A stretch of DNA of 41,949 nt from Inquilinus limosus (GTDB lineage: Bacteria > Pseudomonadota > Alphaproteobacteria > DSM-16000 > Inquilinaceae), in NCBI RefSeq assembly GCF_002195995.1, contig NZ_NHON01000054.1, positions 1 to 41,949 of the forward strand, in the 5' to 3' direction. A program made the translations under genes and the position numbers. Under the pieces are notes generated by a model that saw only the letters and a list, made by a program, of their open reading frames with translations, had not been told where the DNA came from and ran no database searches. Within the stretch, counting starts at the first letter, position 1. Each line of letters opens with the position of its first letter. Shown here piece after piece: positions 15,386-23,618 of the stretch.

Positions 15386-16147
15386 TCAGTCCTCGCGGGT
15401 CCGGCGCAGCAGATAGGTGTCCATGATCCAGCCGTGCTGCTCCCGCGCCGCGCGCCGGACACGGTCGATCTCGTCCGTCACCTCCGGCAGCCGGCCCGAC
15501 ACCAGGATCTCCTCCGGCGTGCCGAGATAGGCGCCCCAGTAGACGTCGATATCGGCGCCCTCCAGCTTGCGGAAGGCGGTTTCGCCGTCGAGCATGACGA
15601 CGACGTTGTCCAGCCCTTCCGGCAGCCCGCCGGCGATCCGCCGGCCGGTGGTGACCAGGATCGGCTCGCCGATGCGGTTCAGGGGGATGCGATGCTGCGC
15701 CGCCAGGGCCTGCACGGCACTGATGCCGGGGATCACCTCGGTGTCGAAGGCGAAGCCACGCTCCCGGATCGTCTCCAGGATCCGCAGGGTGCTGTCGTAG
15801 AGGGCCGGGTCGCCCCAGACCAGGAAGGCCCCGCAGCCGTCCTCGGAGAGATGCTCGCGGAACAGGGCCTCATAGGCATCGGCCAGCTTGCCACGCCATT
15901 CCTCGACGCCGCCGCGATAGTTCGGGCCGCCGCCGTCGCGGTCCGGCACCCTGAAGCCGACGGTGCGGTAGCCCGGCTTTTCGATGAAGCGGCCGCAGAT
16001 CTCCTCGCGCAGCTCGCGCAGGGCGGCCTTCTCCGTCCCCTTGTCGGGGATGAAGAACACATCGGCCCGGTTCAGGGCCTTGATCGCCTGCACCGTCATG
16101 TAGTCCGGATTGCCGGCACCGATGCCGATGACCAGGATTGTCCGCAT
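15386..16147 (-). CDS. cobF: Precorrin-6A synthase (deacetylating)
   Basis: 253-residue SAM-dependent methyltransferase of the tetrapyrrole methylase fold, catalysing C-1 methylation with loss of acetate in aerobic cobalamin synthesis (precorrin-5 to precorrin-6A). Evidence: ILVIGIGAGNPDYMTVQAIKALNRADVFFIPDKG at the N-terminus, LREEICGRFI, FLVWGDPALYDSTLRILE and GISAVQALAAQHRIPLNRIG. The IGAGNPDY and DKG..K..L..LR.EIC pattern is specific to CobF rather than other Cob methylases. ATG 16147 follows GAGAGGCGG. It lies 141 bp downstream of the gbc-like operon on the same strand, so it may be read from the cobalamin riboswitch at 19039-19216. No other cob genes are in the window. Confidence 0.9.
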   Translation of the reverse strand: MRTILVIGIGAGNPDYMTVQAIKALNRADVFFIPDKGTEKAALRELREEICGRFIEKPGYRTVGFRVPDRDGGGPNYRGGVEEWRGKLADAYEALFREHLSEDGCGAFLVWGDPALYDSTLRILETIRERGFAFDTEVIPGISAVQALAAQHRIPLNRIGEPILVTTGRRIAGGLPEGLDNVVVMLDGETAFRKLEGADIDVYWGAYLGTPEEILVSGRLPEVTDEIDRVRRAAREQHGWIMDTYLLRRTRED

Positions 16148-16288
16148 CCGCCTCTCGCTCGCTCCACCGCCCGCGGTCAAATCGCGCCGTAAGGTGCGGA
16201 GGCGGCACGGCTGCCGTCAACCCGCAGATGCGGGGGAGGGACGGCGAGGGTGCGCGTGCCCCCTCCCACCGCAATCCTCAGGCTCCGG

Positions 16289-16528
16289 CTAAGGGGCGGC
16301 GGCGACCAGGGTCTGGAACAGGGCCCGCAGGCGCCGCGCGCCCCCGGCCAGCGGCATCCGCCGGTCCAGCCGGGCGATCTCGCGCCGGGCGGCGGCCTCG
16401 ATGTCGGCGCCGGCCGGCAGCCACATCAGCCAGTCCAGGAACACCTGTTCCGGCGGCGGCAGCGGCGGGACCGGCTCGGCGACGGCGGGGGCGGGGCGAA
16501 GGACGGGGGCGATGCTGCTGCCGCTCAT
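16289..16528 (-). CDS. Small hypothetical protein (79 aa) coupled to the reductase gene
   Basis: The ATG (16528) comes 2 bp after the reductase stop (TGACGATG), so it is probably translated by coupling. A proline-rich N-terminus (APAVAEPVPPLPPPEQ) precedes FLDWLMWLPAGADIEAAARREIARLDRR and LRALFQTLVAAA, predicted helical. It has no signal peptide and no recognised domain. Position as third gene of the oxygenase operon suggests a helper of the Rieske system, but function is unknown. Confidence 0.6.
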   Translation of the reverse strand: MSGSSIAPVLRPAPAVAEPVPPLPPPEQVFLDWLMWLPAGADIEAAARREIARLDRRMPLAGGARRLRALFQTLVAAAP

Positions 16529-16530
16529 CG

Positions 16531-17640
16531 TCAGACCTCGATCTCGACCGGGGAGAGTGGCCTGGAGCAGCAGGCCAGGATGAAGCCGTCCTCGATCTCA
16601 TGGTCGAGGATGCCGCCATTGTGGTTCATCTCGACCGTGCCGGAGAGCTTCCGGACCTTGCAGGTGCCGCACAGGCCGAACTCGCAGGCCGCCGGGATGC
16701 GCACGCCGGAGGCCCGCGCCGTCTGCAGCACGGTCTGGCCCGGCAGGCAGTCGCCATCGACTTCCGACAGGGCGAAGCGGACGGGCAGCGGCGTCTCGGC
16801 CGGCTGCGGTGATGCTCCCGCTTCCGACTGTTCGACCGGCGCGACAGGCGCCTCCGCCACCGGGGCGGAAAAGCTCTCCTGGTGGTAATGCGCCATGTCG
16901 AAACCGGCGGCGGCCAGCATCTCGCGCACCGCGCGCATGAACGGCTCCGGCCCGCAGCAGAACACCTCCCGGTCGCGGAAGTCGGAGACCAGCAGCGGCA
17001 GGCGCACGGCATCGATCCGGCCCATATGGCCGAACCAGCTCTCGCGCGACGACCGCTCCTCGATCAGGAAGCCCAGCGACAGGCCGGGCATGCGGCTGCC
17101 CAGCAGTTCCAGCTCCTTGCGGAAGATGATGTCCTCGGGCCGGCGGGCGCAGTGGACGAAGCCGACATCGGTGGCCGGGGCGCAGTCGTTCAGCCAGCGC
17201 AGCATCGACATCACCGGCGTGATGCCGGAGCCGGCGGAGACGAACAGGTACTTTCCGGCCGGGTGGTTGTGGTGCGAGAAGTCGCCGGCCGGCCCATAGG
17301 CGCGGATGTGGCTGCCGGGCCGGATGTTCTCGAACATCCAGCGCGTGCCGATGCTGCCCGGCTGCGCCTTGACCGTGACCGCGATCGAGAACGGCCGCGA
17401 CGGGCTGGAGGACAGGGTGTAGGTGCGCAGCACCGGCTCGTCGCCGGCCGGGATCTCCAGCGTCACGAACTGGCCCGGGCGGTAGCGGAACCAGGTCTGG
17501 TTGTCGGAGCGGAAGGTGAAGGTCTTCACCTCCGGCGCCTCGTCGGCCACGCCGATGCATTCCAGCACCTGCAGCCGGTCGTTCCACGGCGCCATCTCGT
17601 CGAGATGGCGATACAGCGCGCGCTCGGCGATGGCGTTCAC
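16531..17640 (-). CDS. gbcB: Ferredoxin/FAD reductase of a Rieske monooxygenase (GbcB-like)
   Basis: 369-residue electron-transfer partner. Residues about 20-125 form an FAD-binding barrel (FRYRPGQFVTLEIP; RTYTLSSSPSRP is the RxYS/T flavin motif), about 130-245 an NAD-binding domain (YLFVSAGSGITPVMSML; EVFCCGPEPFM), and about 285-369 a plant-type [2Fe-2S] ferredoxin with CEFGLCGTC and a later ACC. This order is that of GbcB and related hybrid reductases which pass electrons to GbcA. A GTG start at 17640 lies 13 bp after the oxygenase stop and lacks an obvious ribosome-binding site, implying coupled translation. Related reductases serve carnitine or stachydrine monooxygenases, so the symbol is a best guess. 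Confidence 0.8.
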   Translation of the reverse strand: MNAIAERALYRHLDEMAPWNDRLQVLECIGVADEAPEVKTFTFRSDNQTWFRYRPGQFVTLEIPAGDEPVLRTYTLSSSPSRPFSIAVTVKAQPGSIGTRWMFENIRPGSHIRAYGPAGDFSHHNHPAGKYLFVSAGSGITPVMSMLRWLNDCAPATDVGFVHCARRPEDIIFRKELELLGSRMPGLSLGFLIEERSSRESWFGHMGRIDAVRLPLLVSDFRDREVFCCGPEPFMRAVREMLAAAGFDMAHYHQESFSAPVAEAPVAPVEQSEAGASPQPAETPLPVRFALSEVDGDCLPGQTVLQTARASGVRIPAACEFGLCGTCKVRKLSGTVEMNHNGGILDHEIEDGFILACCSRPLSPVEIEV

Positions 17641-17653
17641 GGCCGGCGCCCGG

Positions 17654-18901
17654 TCACGATGCCACCCGCAGCCGGGGCGTGCCGCCCTCGGCCAGGCGCG
17701 GCTCGATGAAGCGCGCGTACCAGTCGACGAACTGGCTCACCCCGCCTTCATGCAGTTCGGAATAGGGGCCGGGCTCATAGGCCGGCGAATCGATGCCGAA
17801 GGCGTTCTCCTCGACGATCCGGCGGTCCTGGTCGTTGGTCTCGGTCCAGACATGGGTCAGCTCGGCCAGGTCGTAGTCGACGCCCTCGACCGCGTCCTTG
17901 TGCACCAGCCATTTGGTCGTGACCTGGGTCTCGGTGGCGCTGATCGGCAGTACCCGGAAGGTGACGGCGTGGTCGCCCAGGATGTGGTTCCAGGTGGTCG
18001 GGTAGTGGTACAGCATCAGCGCGCCGATGCGATCGGCCGTGACCGCGTCGGACAGGCGGCGCTTCACCGCCGGCCTGCCGCTCAGGGTGTAGCTGACGGC
18101 GTCGCGCAGCAGCGGCGCCCGGGTGGCGCGGTACTGGCCGGCCGCGTCGATGCGGAAGCGCGAGGGCAGGCCGGCGGCCTCGCAGCGCGTCCAGTGCGCC
18201 ACCATCTCCGGGTCGCTGTCGGCGCCGTTGACGCCGGTGACGTTCGGCGCTTCGGGGAAGGTCTTGCACAGCTCAGGGTGGTTGCCCGCGCAGTGGTAGC
18301 ACTCGCGGTTGTTCTCCCACACCAGCTTCCAGTTGCCCTTCTCGACGATGGTGCTCTCGAAGGCGATCTTCGCCTCGGTGAGGCGATGCGGCGCGAAATA
18401 GGGCTCCATCAGCGCCCGGAACGGCGCGAAATCGGCCGGCTGGTCGGCGAGGCAGACGAAGATGTAGCCGCCGACGCTCTCGCAGGCGACCGGCTTCAGC
18501 CCGTATTGCGACTTGTCGAAGCCGTCGGCCATCTGGCGCGCGAACAGCAGGCTGCCGTCCAGGTCGTAGGTCCATTGGTGATAGGGGCAGACCAGCCGGG
18601 CGGCGGTGCCGCGATGGGCGGCGCAGACCCGGCTGCCGCGGTGCCGGCAGCTGTTGTGGAAGGCGCGGATGCCGCCGTCGCGGTCGCGCACCACCACCAC
18701 CGGGTAGCGGCCGATCTGCACCGTGAAGTAGCTGCCCGGCCTGGCGATCTCGCAATCATGCCCGACGAACAGCCAGTCGCGGTACCAGACCAGCTCGAGG
18801 TCGAGCTTGAAGAACTCCGGATCCGTGTAGAAGGGCTGGTCCAGGGTGAAGCCGTCGCGGCGGCCCCTGATGAGCCTCAGCATCCTGTCGCGGGCGTCCA
18901 T
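17654..18901 (-). CDS. gbcA: Rieske non-haem iron monooxygenase, glycine betaine monooxygenase-like (GbcA)
   Basis: 415-residue oxygenase subunit. The Rieske [2Fe-2S] motif is CRHRGSRVCAAH...CPYHQW (C-x-H / C-x2-H), and the mononuclear iron site is in NRECYHCAGNHPEL (two His). The WENNRECYHCAGNHPE stretch is characteristic, to my recollection, of GbcA-type betaine monooxygenases, which remove a methyl group from glycine betaine giving dimethylglycine and formaldehyde; the stachydrine-demethylase branch is a near alternative. ATG 18901 has GAGGA 7 nt upstream. It heads an operon with gbcB-like, a 79-aa gene and perhaps cobF, and its leader carries a cobalamin riboswitch, unusual for an O2-dependent demethylase. 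Confidence 0.82.
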   Translation of the reverse strand: MDARDRMLRLIRGRRDGFTLDQPFYTDPEFFKLDLELVWYRDWLFVGHDCEIARPGSYFTVQIGRYPVVVVRDRDGGIRAFHNSCRHRGSRVCAAHRGTAARLVCPYHQWTYDLDGSLLFARQMADGFDKSQYGLKPVACESVGGYIFVCLADQPADFAPFRALMEPYFAPHRLTEAKIAFESTIVEKGNWKLVWENNRECYHCAGNHPELCKTFPEAPNVTGVNGADSDPEMVAHWTRCEAAGLPSRFRIDAAGQYRATRAPLLRDAVSYTLSGRPAVKRRLSDAVTADRIGALMLYHYPTTWNHILGDHAVTFRVLPISATETQVTTKWLVHKDAVEGVDYDLAELTHVWTETNDQDRRIVEENAFGIDSPAYEPGPYSELHEGGVSQFVDWYARFIEPRLAEGGTPRLRVAS

Positions 18902-19038
18902 CTTGCGTCCTCAGCATCCCAAGGACTGAACGGCGGGGAGGCTTGAGGATGGAGTCTCCGCGGCATCGGCCATGCAGGCACAGGCCCGGAGCGCTCCGCC
19001 TCTTGACCGCCCACCGCGATCAGTCGGTTACGTCAGGC

Positions 19039-19216
19039 TCAAGGCTGGTTTCCGGGCTCCGGAGCCGTCCTGTCGGACCGTCCCGACACCTTCCCGGGCG
19101 TCGCGCCCAGTGGCTGTCGTCGGGACGATAAGCTCCGCTACCGTTGCGGGGGCAGCGCCGGCATCACACCGGCTTCCCAATTCTCCACCGGACCTTGCGG
19201 GCCGGCGGCACCTTGA
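19039..19216 (-). ncRNA. Cobalamin riboswitch in the leader of the gbcA-like operon
   Basis: Read on the minus strand the aptamer shows GGGAAGCCGGTGTGATGCC, then CGCTGCCCCCGCAACGGTAG (core), CAGCCACTGG, CGGGAAGGTGTCGGG and AGCCCGGAAACCAGCC, in canonical order. The closing stem is TCAAGG with CCTTGA (plus-strand 19211-19216 and 19039-19044). A 137-nt platform separates it from the Rieske oxygenase start at 18901. All core blocks are intact, so it is very likely a functional B12 sensor that represses the downstream operon. Confidence 0.95.
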
Positions 19217-19350
19217 ACGACCGGAGTGAAGCATTGTCCCGGCCGCGCCGGACTCGCGAAAGCGACATCTCCTGTGCGCCGGGCGACATGGTGCCCTGTC
19301 CCGCCCGATCATGTTTCAGGCTCGACTTTTCGTATCAACTCCGACAAAGA

Positions 19351-19360
19351 TCGTACACGA
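19351..19360. promoter_or_regulatory. Candidate GntR/FCD operator
   Basis: TCGTACACGA is a short dyad of the form yGT-NN-ACr, the half-site pattern general to FadR/FCD-type GntR regulators. It lies 16 bp before the GTG start of the GntR gene itself, as expected for autoregulation. The motif is short, so it is only suggestive. Confidence 0.3.
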
Positions 19361-19375
19361 AATCCGGAGGATTGC

Positions 19376-20143
19376 GTGTCGAGTCCCCAGGCTGGGCAGC
19401 GGTTGGCGCAGGACGGCGGCGATGGGGAGCCGCCGATGGACCTCGCCCGCGGCCTGGACCTGCTGCCGGCGTTCCAGCCGCCGGACCGCGAGGCCTCGGT
19501 CTATGAGGCGATCCGCGAGGACATCATCTCCGGCCGCATCCCGGCCAATGCCCGGCTGATCGTCGCCGACCTCGCCGAACGGCACGGCACCTCGACCAAC
19601 CCGGTGCGCGAGGCGCTGCAGCAGCTGCGCGGCGAGGGCTTTGTGGTGATGGCGCCCAACCGCGGCGCGCGGGTGCGGCCGATCGACGAGGAGTTCATCC
19701 GCGACGTCTACGAGATCGAGGTGCTGATCGAGCCGGCGCTGACGCGCTGGTTCGTCGGCATCGCCACCGAGGCCGACATCGCGGTACTGGAGGCGCTGCA
19801 CGCCGAGATGCTGCGGCTGAACTATTCGGACCCGGTGCGCCACGGGCTGCTGGACACGCAGTTCCACCACACGATGTATGAGCGCCACTACAACCGGCAT
19901 GCGCTGGACCTGTGGTGGAAGCACCGCGAGATCCTGCGCGCGATCAGCCGGCGGCTGCCGATCTCGCTCGGCCGCCAGGCGACCGTGATGCGGGACCATC
20001 AGGACGTCCTGGACGCGATCAAGGCCCAGGACGCGGATGCGGCGGCGGCGGTGATCGCCCGCCATGTCGAAGGATCGGGGCGCCACATCATCGAGCAGAT
20101 GCGCGCGGCGCGCCGCAACAACCGGAACGACAAGGCGGGCTAG
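19376..20143 (+). CDS. GntR-family regulator with FCD ligand-binding domain
   Basis: 255-residue repressor. Residues about 38-105 are a winged helix-turn-helix (SVYEAIREDIISGRIPANARL; GTSTNPVREALQQLRGEGFVVM; PNRGARV), and about 115-245 an all-helical FCD domain with EIEVLIEPALTRWFV, LLDTQFHHTMYE (Asp and His ligands), RDHQDVLDAI and HVEGSGRHI, where metal-bound organic acids sit. FCD regulators commonly sense hexuronates or their derivatives, which fits the adjoining mannonate dehydratases. GTG 19376 is chosen because CGGAGG (19365-19370) stands 5 nt ahead; a longer frame from 19226 would run through the riboswitch promoter region. It is convergent with the first uxuA-like gene and likely controls the island 20196-33112. 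Confidence 0.88.
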   Translation: MSSPQAGQRLAQDGGDGEPPMDLARGLDLLPAFQPPDREASVYEAIREDIISGRIPANARLIVADLAERHGTSTNPVREALQQLRGEGFVVMAPNRGARVRPIDEEFIRDVYEIEVLIEPALTRWFVGIATEADIAVLEALHAEMLRLNYSDPVRHGLLDTQFHHTMYERHYNRHALDLWWKHREILRAISRRLPISLGRQATVMRDHQDVLDAIKAQDADAAAAVIARHVEGSGRHIIEQMRAARRNNRNDKAG

Positions 20144-20195
20144 CCGCCGGGACAGGACCAGCTTCGGAGGAGTTGCCGTGACCCTCGCCGGGACG

Positions 20196-21242
20196 TCAGG
20201 CGGCCTGTTCGGCCATGCGGAGCAGCCCCTGCATGTAGCCGATCGCATGCGCGCGACCCCGATGGTTCCAGTCGGTGTCGTCGTCCATGTGCGGCACGTG
20301 GTCGTCCAGCAGGAAGCCGGTGAAGCCGCTGCGGCGCAGCAGCGCCATGGCCTCGGCCGGGTCGAAGTTCCCTTCGCCGATGAAGCATTCGATGAAGTCC
20401 GGCACGGTGCCCTGCACGTCGCGGAAATGGACGTAGAAGATGCGTCCCTTCGGCCCGAAGAAGGTGATCATCTCGGTCACGTTCGCGGCGCCGCCGGGCA
20501 TCTCCGAGCAGCAACCGAGGCAGAGGTCGAGGCCCCAGGCCGGGTTGCCGGCATAGCGCTCATAGGCCCGCTTGAAGTCCTCGGGCGCCTTGAAGATGCG
20601 GGCGACGCCGCCCAGCATCGGCACCGGCGGGTCGTCGGGGTGCAGTGCGATCCTCACCCCCGCTTCCTCGGCCACCGGCAGCACCGCATCCATGAAATAG
20701 GTGTAGTTCGCCCACATCGCCTCGGCGGTGACGACGCCGTCCTGCTCGTCGAAGACCGGCATCGAGTCCGCCCGGCCCAGCGTGGTCGGCATGAAGCGCC
20801 GCCACTCCGCCTTGGTCGTGCCCTCGACCTTCGCCATCTCGAACCGGGTGTTGCCGGCGCCGCCGCGGCCGGGCGCCCGCCGGTCGGTGCGCCAGACCGA
20901 GTTCGGCATGAAATGCAGGCCGAGAATCGGCACGCCGGCGCGGCCGACGGCGCGCAGCGTCCGGCAGTAATTCTCGATCTGCTCGTCGCGCCCGGGCAGG
21001 CCCAGCATCGCCTTGTCGTAGAAATGGGTCGGCACGTTCTCGATCGCCTCGAAGACCAGGCCGGCGGCCTCGACCCGTTCGACCAGCCGGCGGATATCCG
21101 CCTCCTCCCAATGCGTGTCTCCAGGCAGCTTCGGATTGTTCATCTGGATGCCGGTGACGCCGATCTGGGCGGCGAAACGCAGCTTCTCGTCCGTCAGCTC
21201 ATGGAACTGGCCCACGGCGACGCGCATGGCGGGGTCGGGCAT
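20196..21242 (-). CDS. uxuA: Mannonate dehydratase, UxuA type (copy 1)
   Basis: 348-residue TIM-barrel metalloenzyme that dehydrates D-mannonate to 2-keto-3-deoxygluconate in hexuronate breakdown. The four metal ligands known for the family are visible: His in RIALHPDDPP, Cys in DLCLGCCSEM, His in FYVHFRDVQG, Asp in LLDDHVPHMD. The N-terminus (VAVGQFHELTDEKLRFAAQIGVTGIQMNNP) and GLHFMPNSVWRTDRR segment match the family. ATG 21242 has AGAGGA 9 nt upstream. It is divergent from the ABC transporter operon. A second UxuA-type gene and an unrelated ManD-type enzyme for the same reaction lie 6.6 and 8.6 kb away. Confidence 0.87.
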   Translation of the reverse strand: MPDPAMRVAVGQFHELTDEKLRFAAQIGVTGIQMNNPKLPGDTHWEEADIRRLVERVEAAGLVFEAIENVPTHFYDKAMLGLPGRDEQIENYCRTLRAVGRAGVPILGLHFMPNSVWRTDRRAPGRGGAGNTRFEMAKVEGTTKAEWRRFMPTTLGRADSMPVFDEQDGVVTAEAMWANYTYFMDAVLPVAEEAGVRIALHPDDPPVPMLGGVARIFKAPEDFKRAYERYAGNPAWGLDLCLGCCSEMPGGAANVTEMITFFGPKGRIFYVHFRDVQGTVPDFIECFIGEGNFDPAEAMALLRRSGFTGFLLDDHVPHMDDDTDWNHRGRAHAIGYMQGLLRMAEQAA

Positions 21243-21591
21243 CGGTCTTTGTCCTCTCGTGACGCTGCGGGGCCGAAGGGGCGTGGTCGAAAGATTCGGA
21301 CCGCCAGACGATCTTTGGCGGTTGAGCGGGTCGGGAAACTGACCTAGGGTGTGAACTAAATATACAAGATGCGAATTGCTTGACGATGGGCAATATCGCT
21401 TCTGGAGGAGGAAAGCAGGAAGTTACCGAAAATGGTGTTTCCGGAATGGAGACGTATCCGTGATCGATCGATGACTGTCGGTCGAGAAGTGAGATCTTTT
21501 GGCTTTGTGAAGCTGGGCGCGGCGAATGGCGCCGGTGAAATGCGGGGAAAGATCCGCATCAGTCGACAATCACAGGGAGGAGATCTGGTCC
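21243..21591. promoter_or_regulatory. Divergent promoter region of the sugar-acid island
   Basis: No gene is credible here; the only long frame (minus strand, 21356-21559) has no family signal. An AT-rich stretch at 21353-21398 (containing AAATATACAAGAT and CAATATCGC) is the likely shared promoter core, with TTGTATATTTAG reading as a -10-like element toward the uxuA-like gene. An imperfect dyad around 21426-21440 (CCGAAAA mirrored by TTTCCGG) could bind a regulator. The ribosome-binding site AGGGAGGAG (21574-21582) serves the gene at 21592. Confidence 0.45.
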
Positions 21592-23385
21592 ATGGTCCAT
21601 CTGAGACGCCTTGCCGGCCTGGTGCTGGCCGCGGCGGCGCTGATCGCGCCGGCCGCGGCCTTCGGGCAGGCCGCCGGCCTGCCGGCGGCGCAGGAGATCA
21701 CGCCCAAGAACCCGCTGCCGGACGTGCCCCGCAACCAGACGCTGATCCTGGGCTGGGGCGTCGCCGGCGGCACCTCGGTCGGCACCACCAATCCGTGGGT
21801 GCTCCCGGGCTACACCCATCAGGAAGGCAACAACCTGCTGTTCGAGCCGCTGATGTACTTCGCCATCTTCAAGGGCGAATTCGTGCCGTGGCTGGCCGAC
21901 AGCATGGAATACACCTCGCCGGACTTCAAGACGCTCGAGATCAAGCTCAACAAGGACGCGAAGTGGAGCGACGGCAAGCCGGTCACGTCCAAGGACGTGG
22001 TCTACACCTTCGAAGGGCAGATGAAGTATGAGACGCTGCCCTACCACGCGCATTTCGAGCAGTTCGTCGACAGCGTCAGCGCCAAGGACGACCTGACCGT
22101 CGAGGTCAAGTTCAAGCAGCCGGCGCCGCGCTTCAAGTTCGAGGTGCTGACCGAGAAGTTCGACACCGGCCTGCCGATCGTGCCGGCGGAGTGGGAAGCG
22201 GCCCAGCCGAACCCGACCGCGGCCGTGGGCCTCGACGCCATCCCGCATTCCGGGCCCTACAACGTGGTCGCCTGGAACGCCAACCAGAAGATCATGGACC
22301 TGCGGCCCGACTGGTGGGCGGTGAAGGCGGGGCGGATGGCCCAGCCGGCGGTCAAGCGCGTCGTCATCGTCAACGTGCTGAACCAGCCGATCGACACGGT
22401 GGCGCAGCGCCTGGTGAACAACGAGTTCGACAGCTCGGTCGACATGCGCGCCCAGGTGATCGGCAACATCGTCGAGCAGAACAAGGACATCCAGTCCTGG
22501 ACCGGCACGGAATCGCCCTACGGCTATCTCGACTGGTGGCCGAACTCGCTGTGGATGAACACCCAGCTGGCGCCCTACGGCGACGCGCGGGTGCGCAAGG
22601 CGATCAGCCTGGCGATCGACCGCGACCGCATCAACGAGGTGCTGTATGACGGCGCCAAGATCGCCACGATCTACCCGTTCCCGCTGTATCCGAACCTGCA
22701 GAAATTCGCGGACTCCCCGGCCGTGAAGGCGGAGGAGGAGAAGTACCAGCCCGGCAAGTTCGACGTGGACGAGAGCGCGAAGCTGATGACCGAGGCCGGC
22801 TTCAGCAAGAACGGCGACGGGCTGTGGGAGAAGGACGGCAAAACCTTCGACGCCACCATCCAGGCCTTCGAGACCATCCATGGCGACATCGCCCCGGTGC
22901 TGGCGGAGATGCTGCGCCAGGCCGGCTTCGACTCCAATGTCAATTTCGGCACCGACGCCTTCCAGAACATGGTCGACGGCAAGCCCGGCCTTTACCTCTT
23001 CGGCCACGGCGCCAGCCTGTACGACCCGTTCGAGGCGCTGAACCTGTTCCACGGCAAGTACAGCAGCACGATCGGCTCGGCGGCCGGCAACAACCGTTTC
23101 TCGCGCTACAAGAACCCGGAACTGGACAAGATCCTGGACGAGATCTCGCCGCTCGATTCCAGCGATCCGAAGTTCCAGGAGGGGGCGGCCAAGGCGCTGG
23201 GCATCTACTGGCGCGACACGATCGACGTGCCGGTGATCCAGTGGCTGCACCGGATCCCCTACAACAACCACTACTGGAAGGGCTGGCCCAGCGCGACGAA
23301 CATCGCCGGCGGCACCAACGGCGCCTTCTGGGCCCATACCGGCCTGCTGGTGATCACGTCGCTGCAGCCGAGCGGCGCGAAGTAA
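21592..23385 (+). CDS. Family-5 extracellular solute-binding protein (Opp/Dpp type)
   Basis: 597-residue periplasmic receptor. Residues 1-25 are a Sec signal peptide (HLRRLAGLVLAAAALIAPAAAFGQ). The mature protein has the SBP_bac_5 pattern: LFEPLMYFAIFKGEFVPWLADSMEY, LNKDAKWSDGKPVTSKDVVYTFE, GLDAIPHSGPYNVV, NSLWMNTQLAPYGDARVRKAISLAIDRDRINEVLYDG. Such proteins bind peptides, but several carry oligosaccharides or glycosides. Surrounded by hexuronate enzymes, this one probably binds a uronate-containing saccharide; that is inference. It heads an operon with two permeases and two ATPases, separated from them by a hairpin and a palindromic repeat. Confidence 0.9.
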   Translation: MVHLRRLAGLVLAAAALIAPAAAFGQAAGLPAAQEITPKNPLPDVPRNQTLILGWGVAGGTSVGTTNPWVLPGYTHQEGNNLLFEPLMYFAIFKGEFVPWLADSMEYTSPDFKTLEIKLNKDAKWSDGKPVTSKDVVYTFEGQMKYETLPYHAHFEQFVDSVSAKDDLTVEVKFKQPAPRFKFEVLTEKFDTGLPIVPAEWEAAQPNPTAAVGLDAIPHSGPYNVVAWNANQKIMDLRPDWWAVKAGRMAQPAVKRVVIVNVLNQPIDTVAQRLVNNEFDSSVDMRAQVIGNIVEQNKDIQSWTGTESPYGYLDWWPNSLWMNTQLAPYGDARVRKAISLAIDRDRINEVLYDGAKIATIYPFPLYPNLQKFADSPAVKAEEEKYQPGKFDVDESAKLMTEAGFSKNGDGLWEKDGKTFDATIQAFETIHGDIAPVLAEMLRQAGFDSNVNFGTDAFQNMVDGKPGLYLFGHGASLYDPFEALNLFHGKYSSTIGSAAGNNRFSRYKNPELDKILDEISPLDSSDPKFQEGAAKALGIYWRDTIDVPVIQWLHRIPYNNHYWKGWPSATNIAGGTNGAFWAHTGLLVITSLQPSGAK

Positions 23386-23400
23386 CCGTCCGACTGCGAC

Positions 23401-23430
23401 AGGTGCGCGCCTCGTCGGGGGCGCGCACCT
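23401..23430 (+). terminator. Intercistronic hairpin after the binding-protein gene
   Basis: AGGTGCGCGCC (23401-23411) pairs perfectly with GGCGCGCACCT (23420-23430) around an 8-nt loop, 16 bp after the stop. With no T-run it is more likely an RNA-stabilising or partial-termination element that raises expression of the binding protein relative to the permeases, a common layout in ABC importer operons. Confidence 0.6.
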
Positions 23431-23491
23431 CCTCTGAACGGCAACAGCACCAGGATCGTCCCAGTGATACTGCCGGCCCAAAACCCAAAGC

Positions 23492-23581
23492 CGTCATGGC
23501 GAGCCCCGAAGGGGCGTGGCCATCCAGGGCGGCTCGCACCGGCCCCTGGATGGCCACGGCGCTGCGCGCCTCGCCATGACG
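23492..23581. repeat. Palindromic intergenic repeat, copy B (diverged)
   Basis: Opens with CGTCATGGCGAG and closes with CTCGCCATGACG, and has the inner blocks TGGCCATCCAGG / CCTGGATGGCCA. Compared with copies A, C and D the ATTGC blocks read ATGGC on both arms, so the base pairing is kept by compensatory change. It lies between the binding-protein gene and the first permease gene, and would be transcribed within the operon. Confidence 0.8.
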
Positions 23582-23618
23582 GTGGGGGACTGGAGAGCCA
23601 AACTCAAAGGAGGCCGGC

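Noticed and set aside
21356-21559. 67-codon minus-strand frame in the divergent promoter region
   Set aside because: No ribosome-binding site or family signal, and it covers the promoter core of the binding-protein operon.
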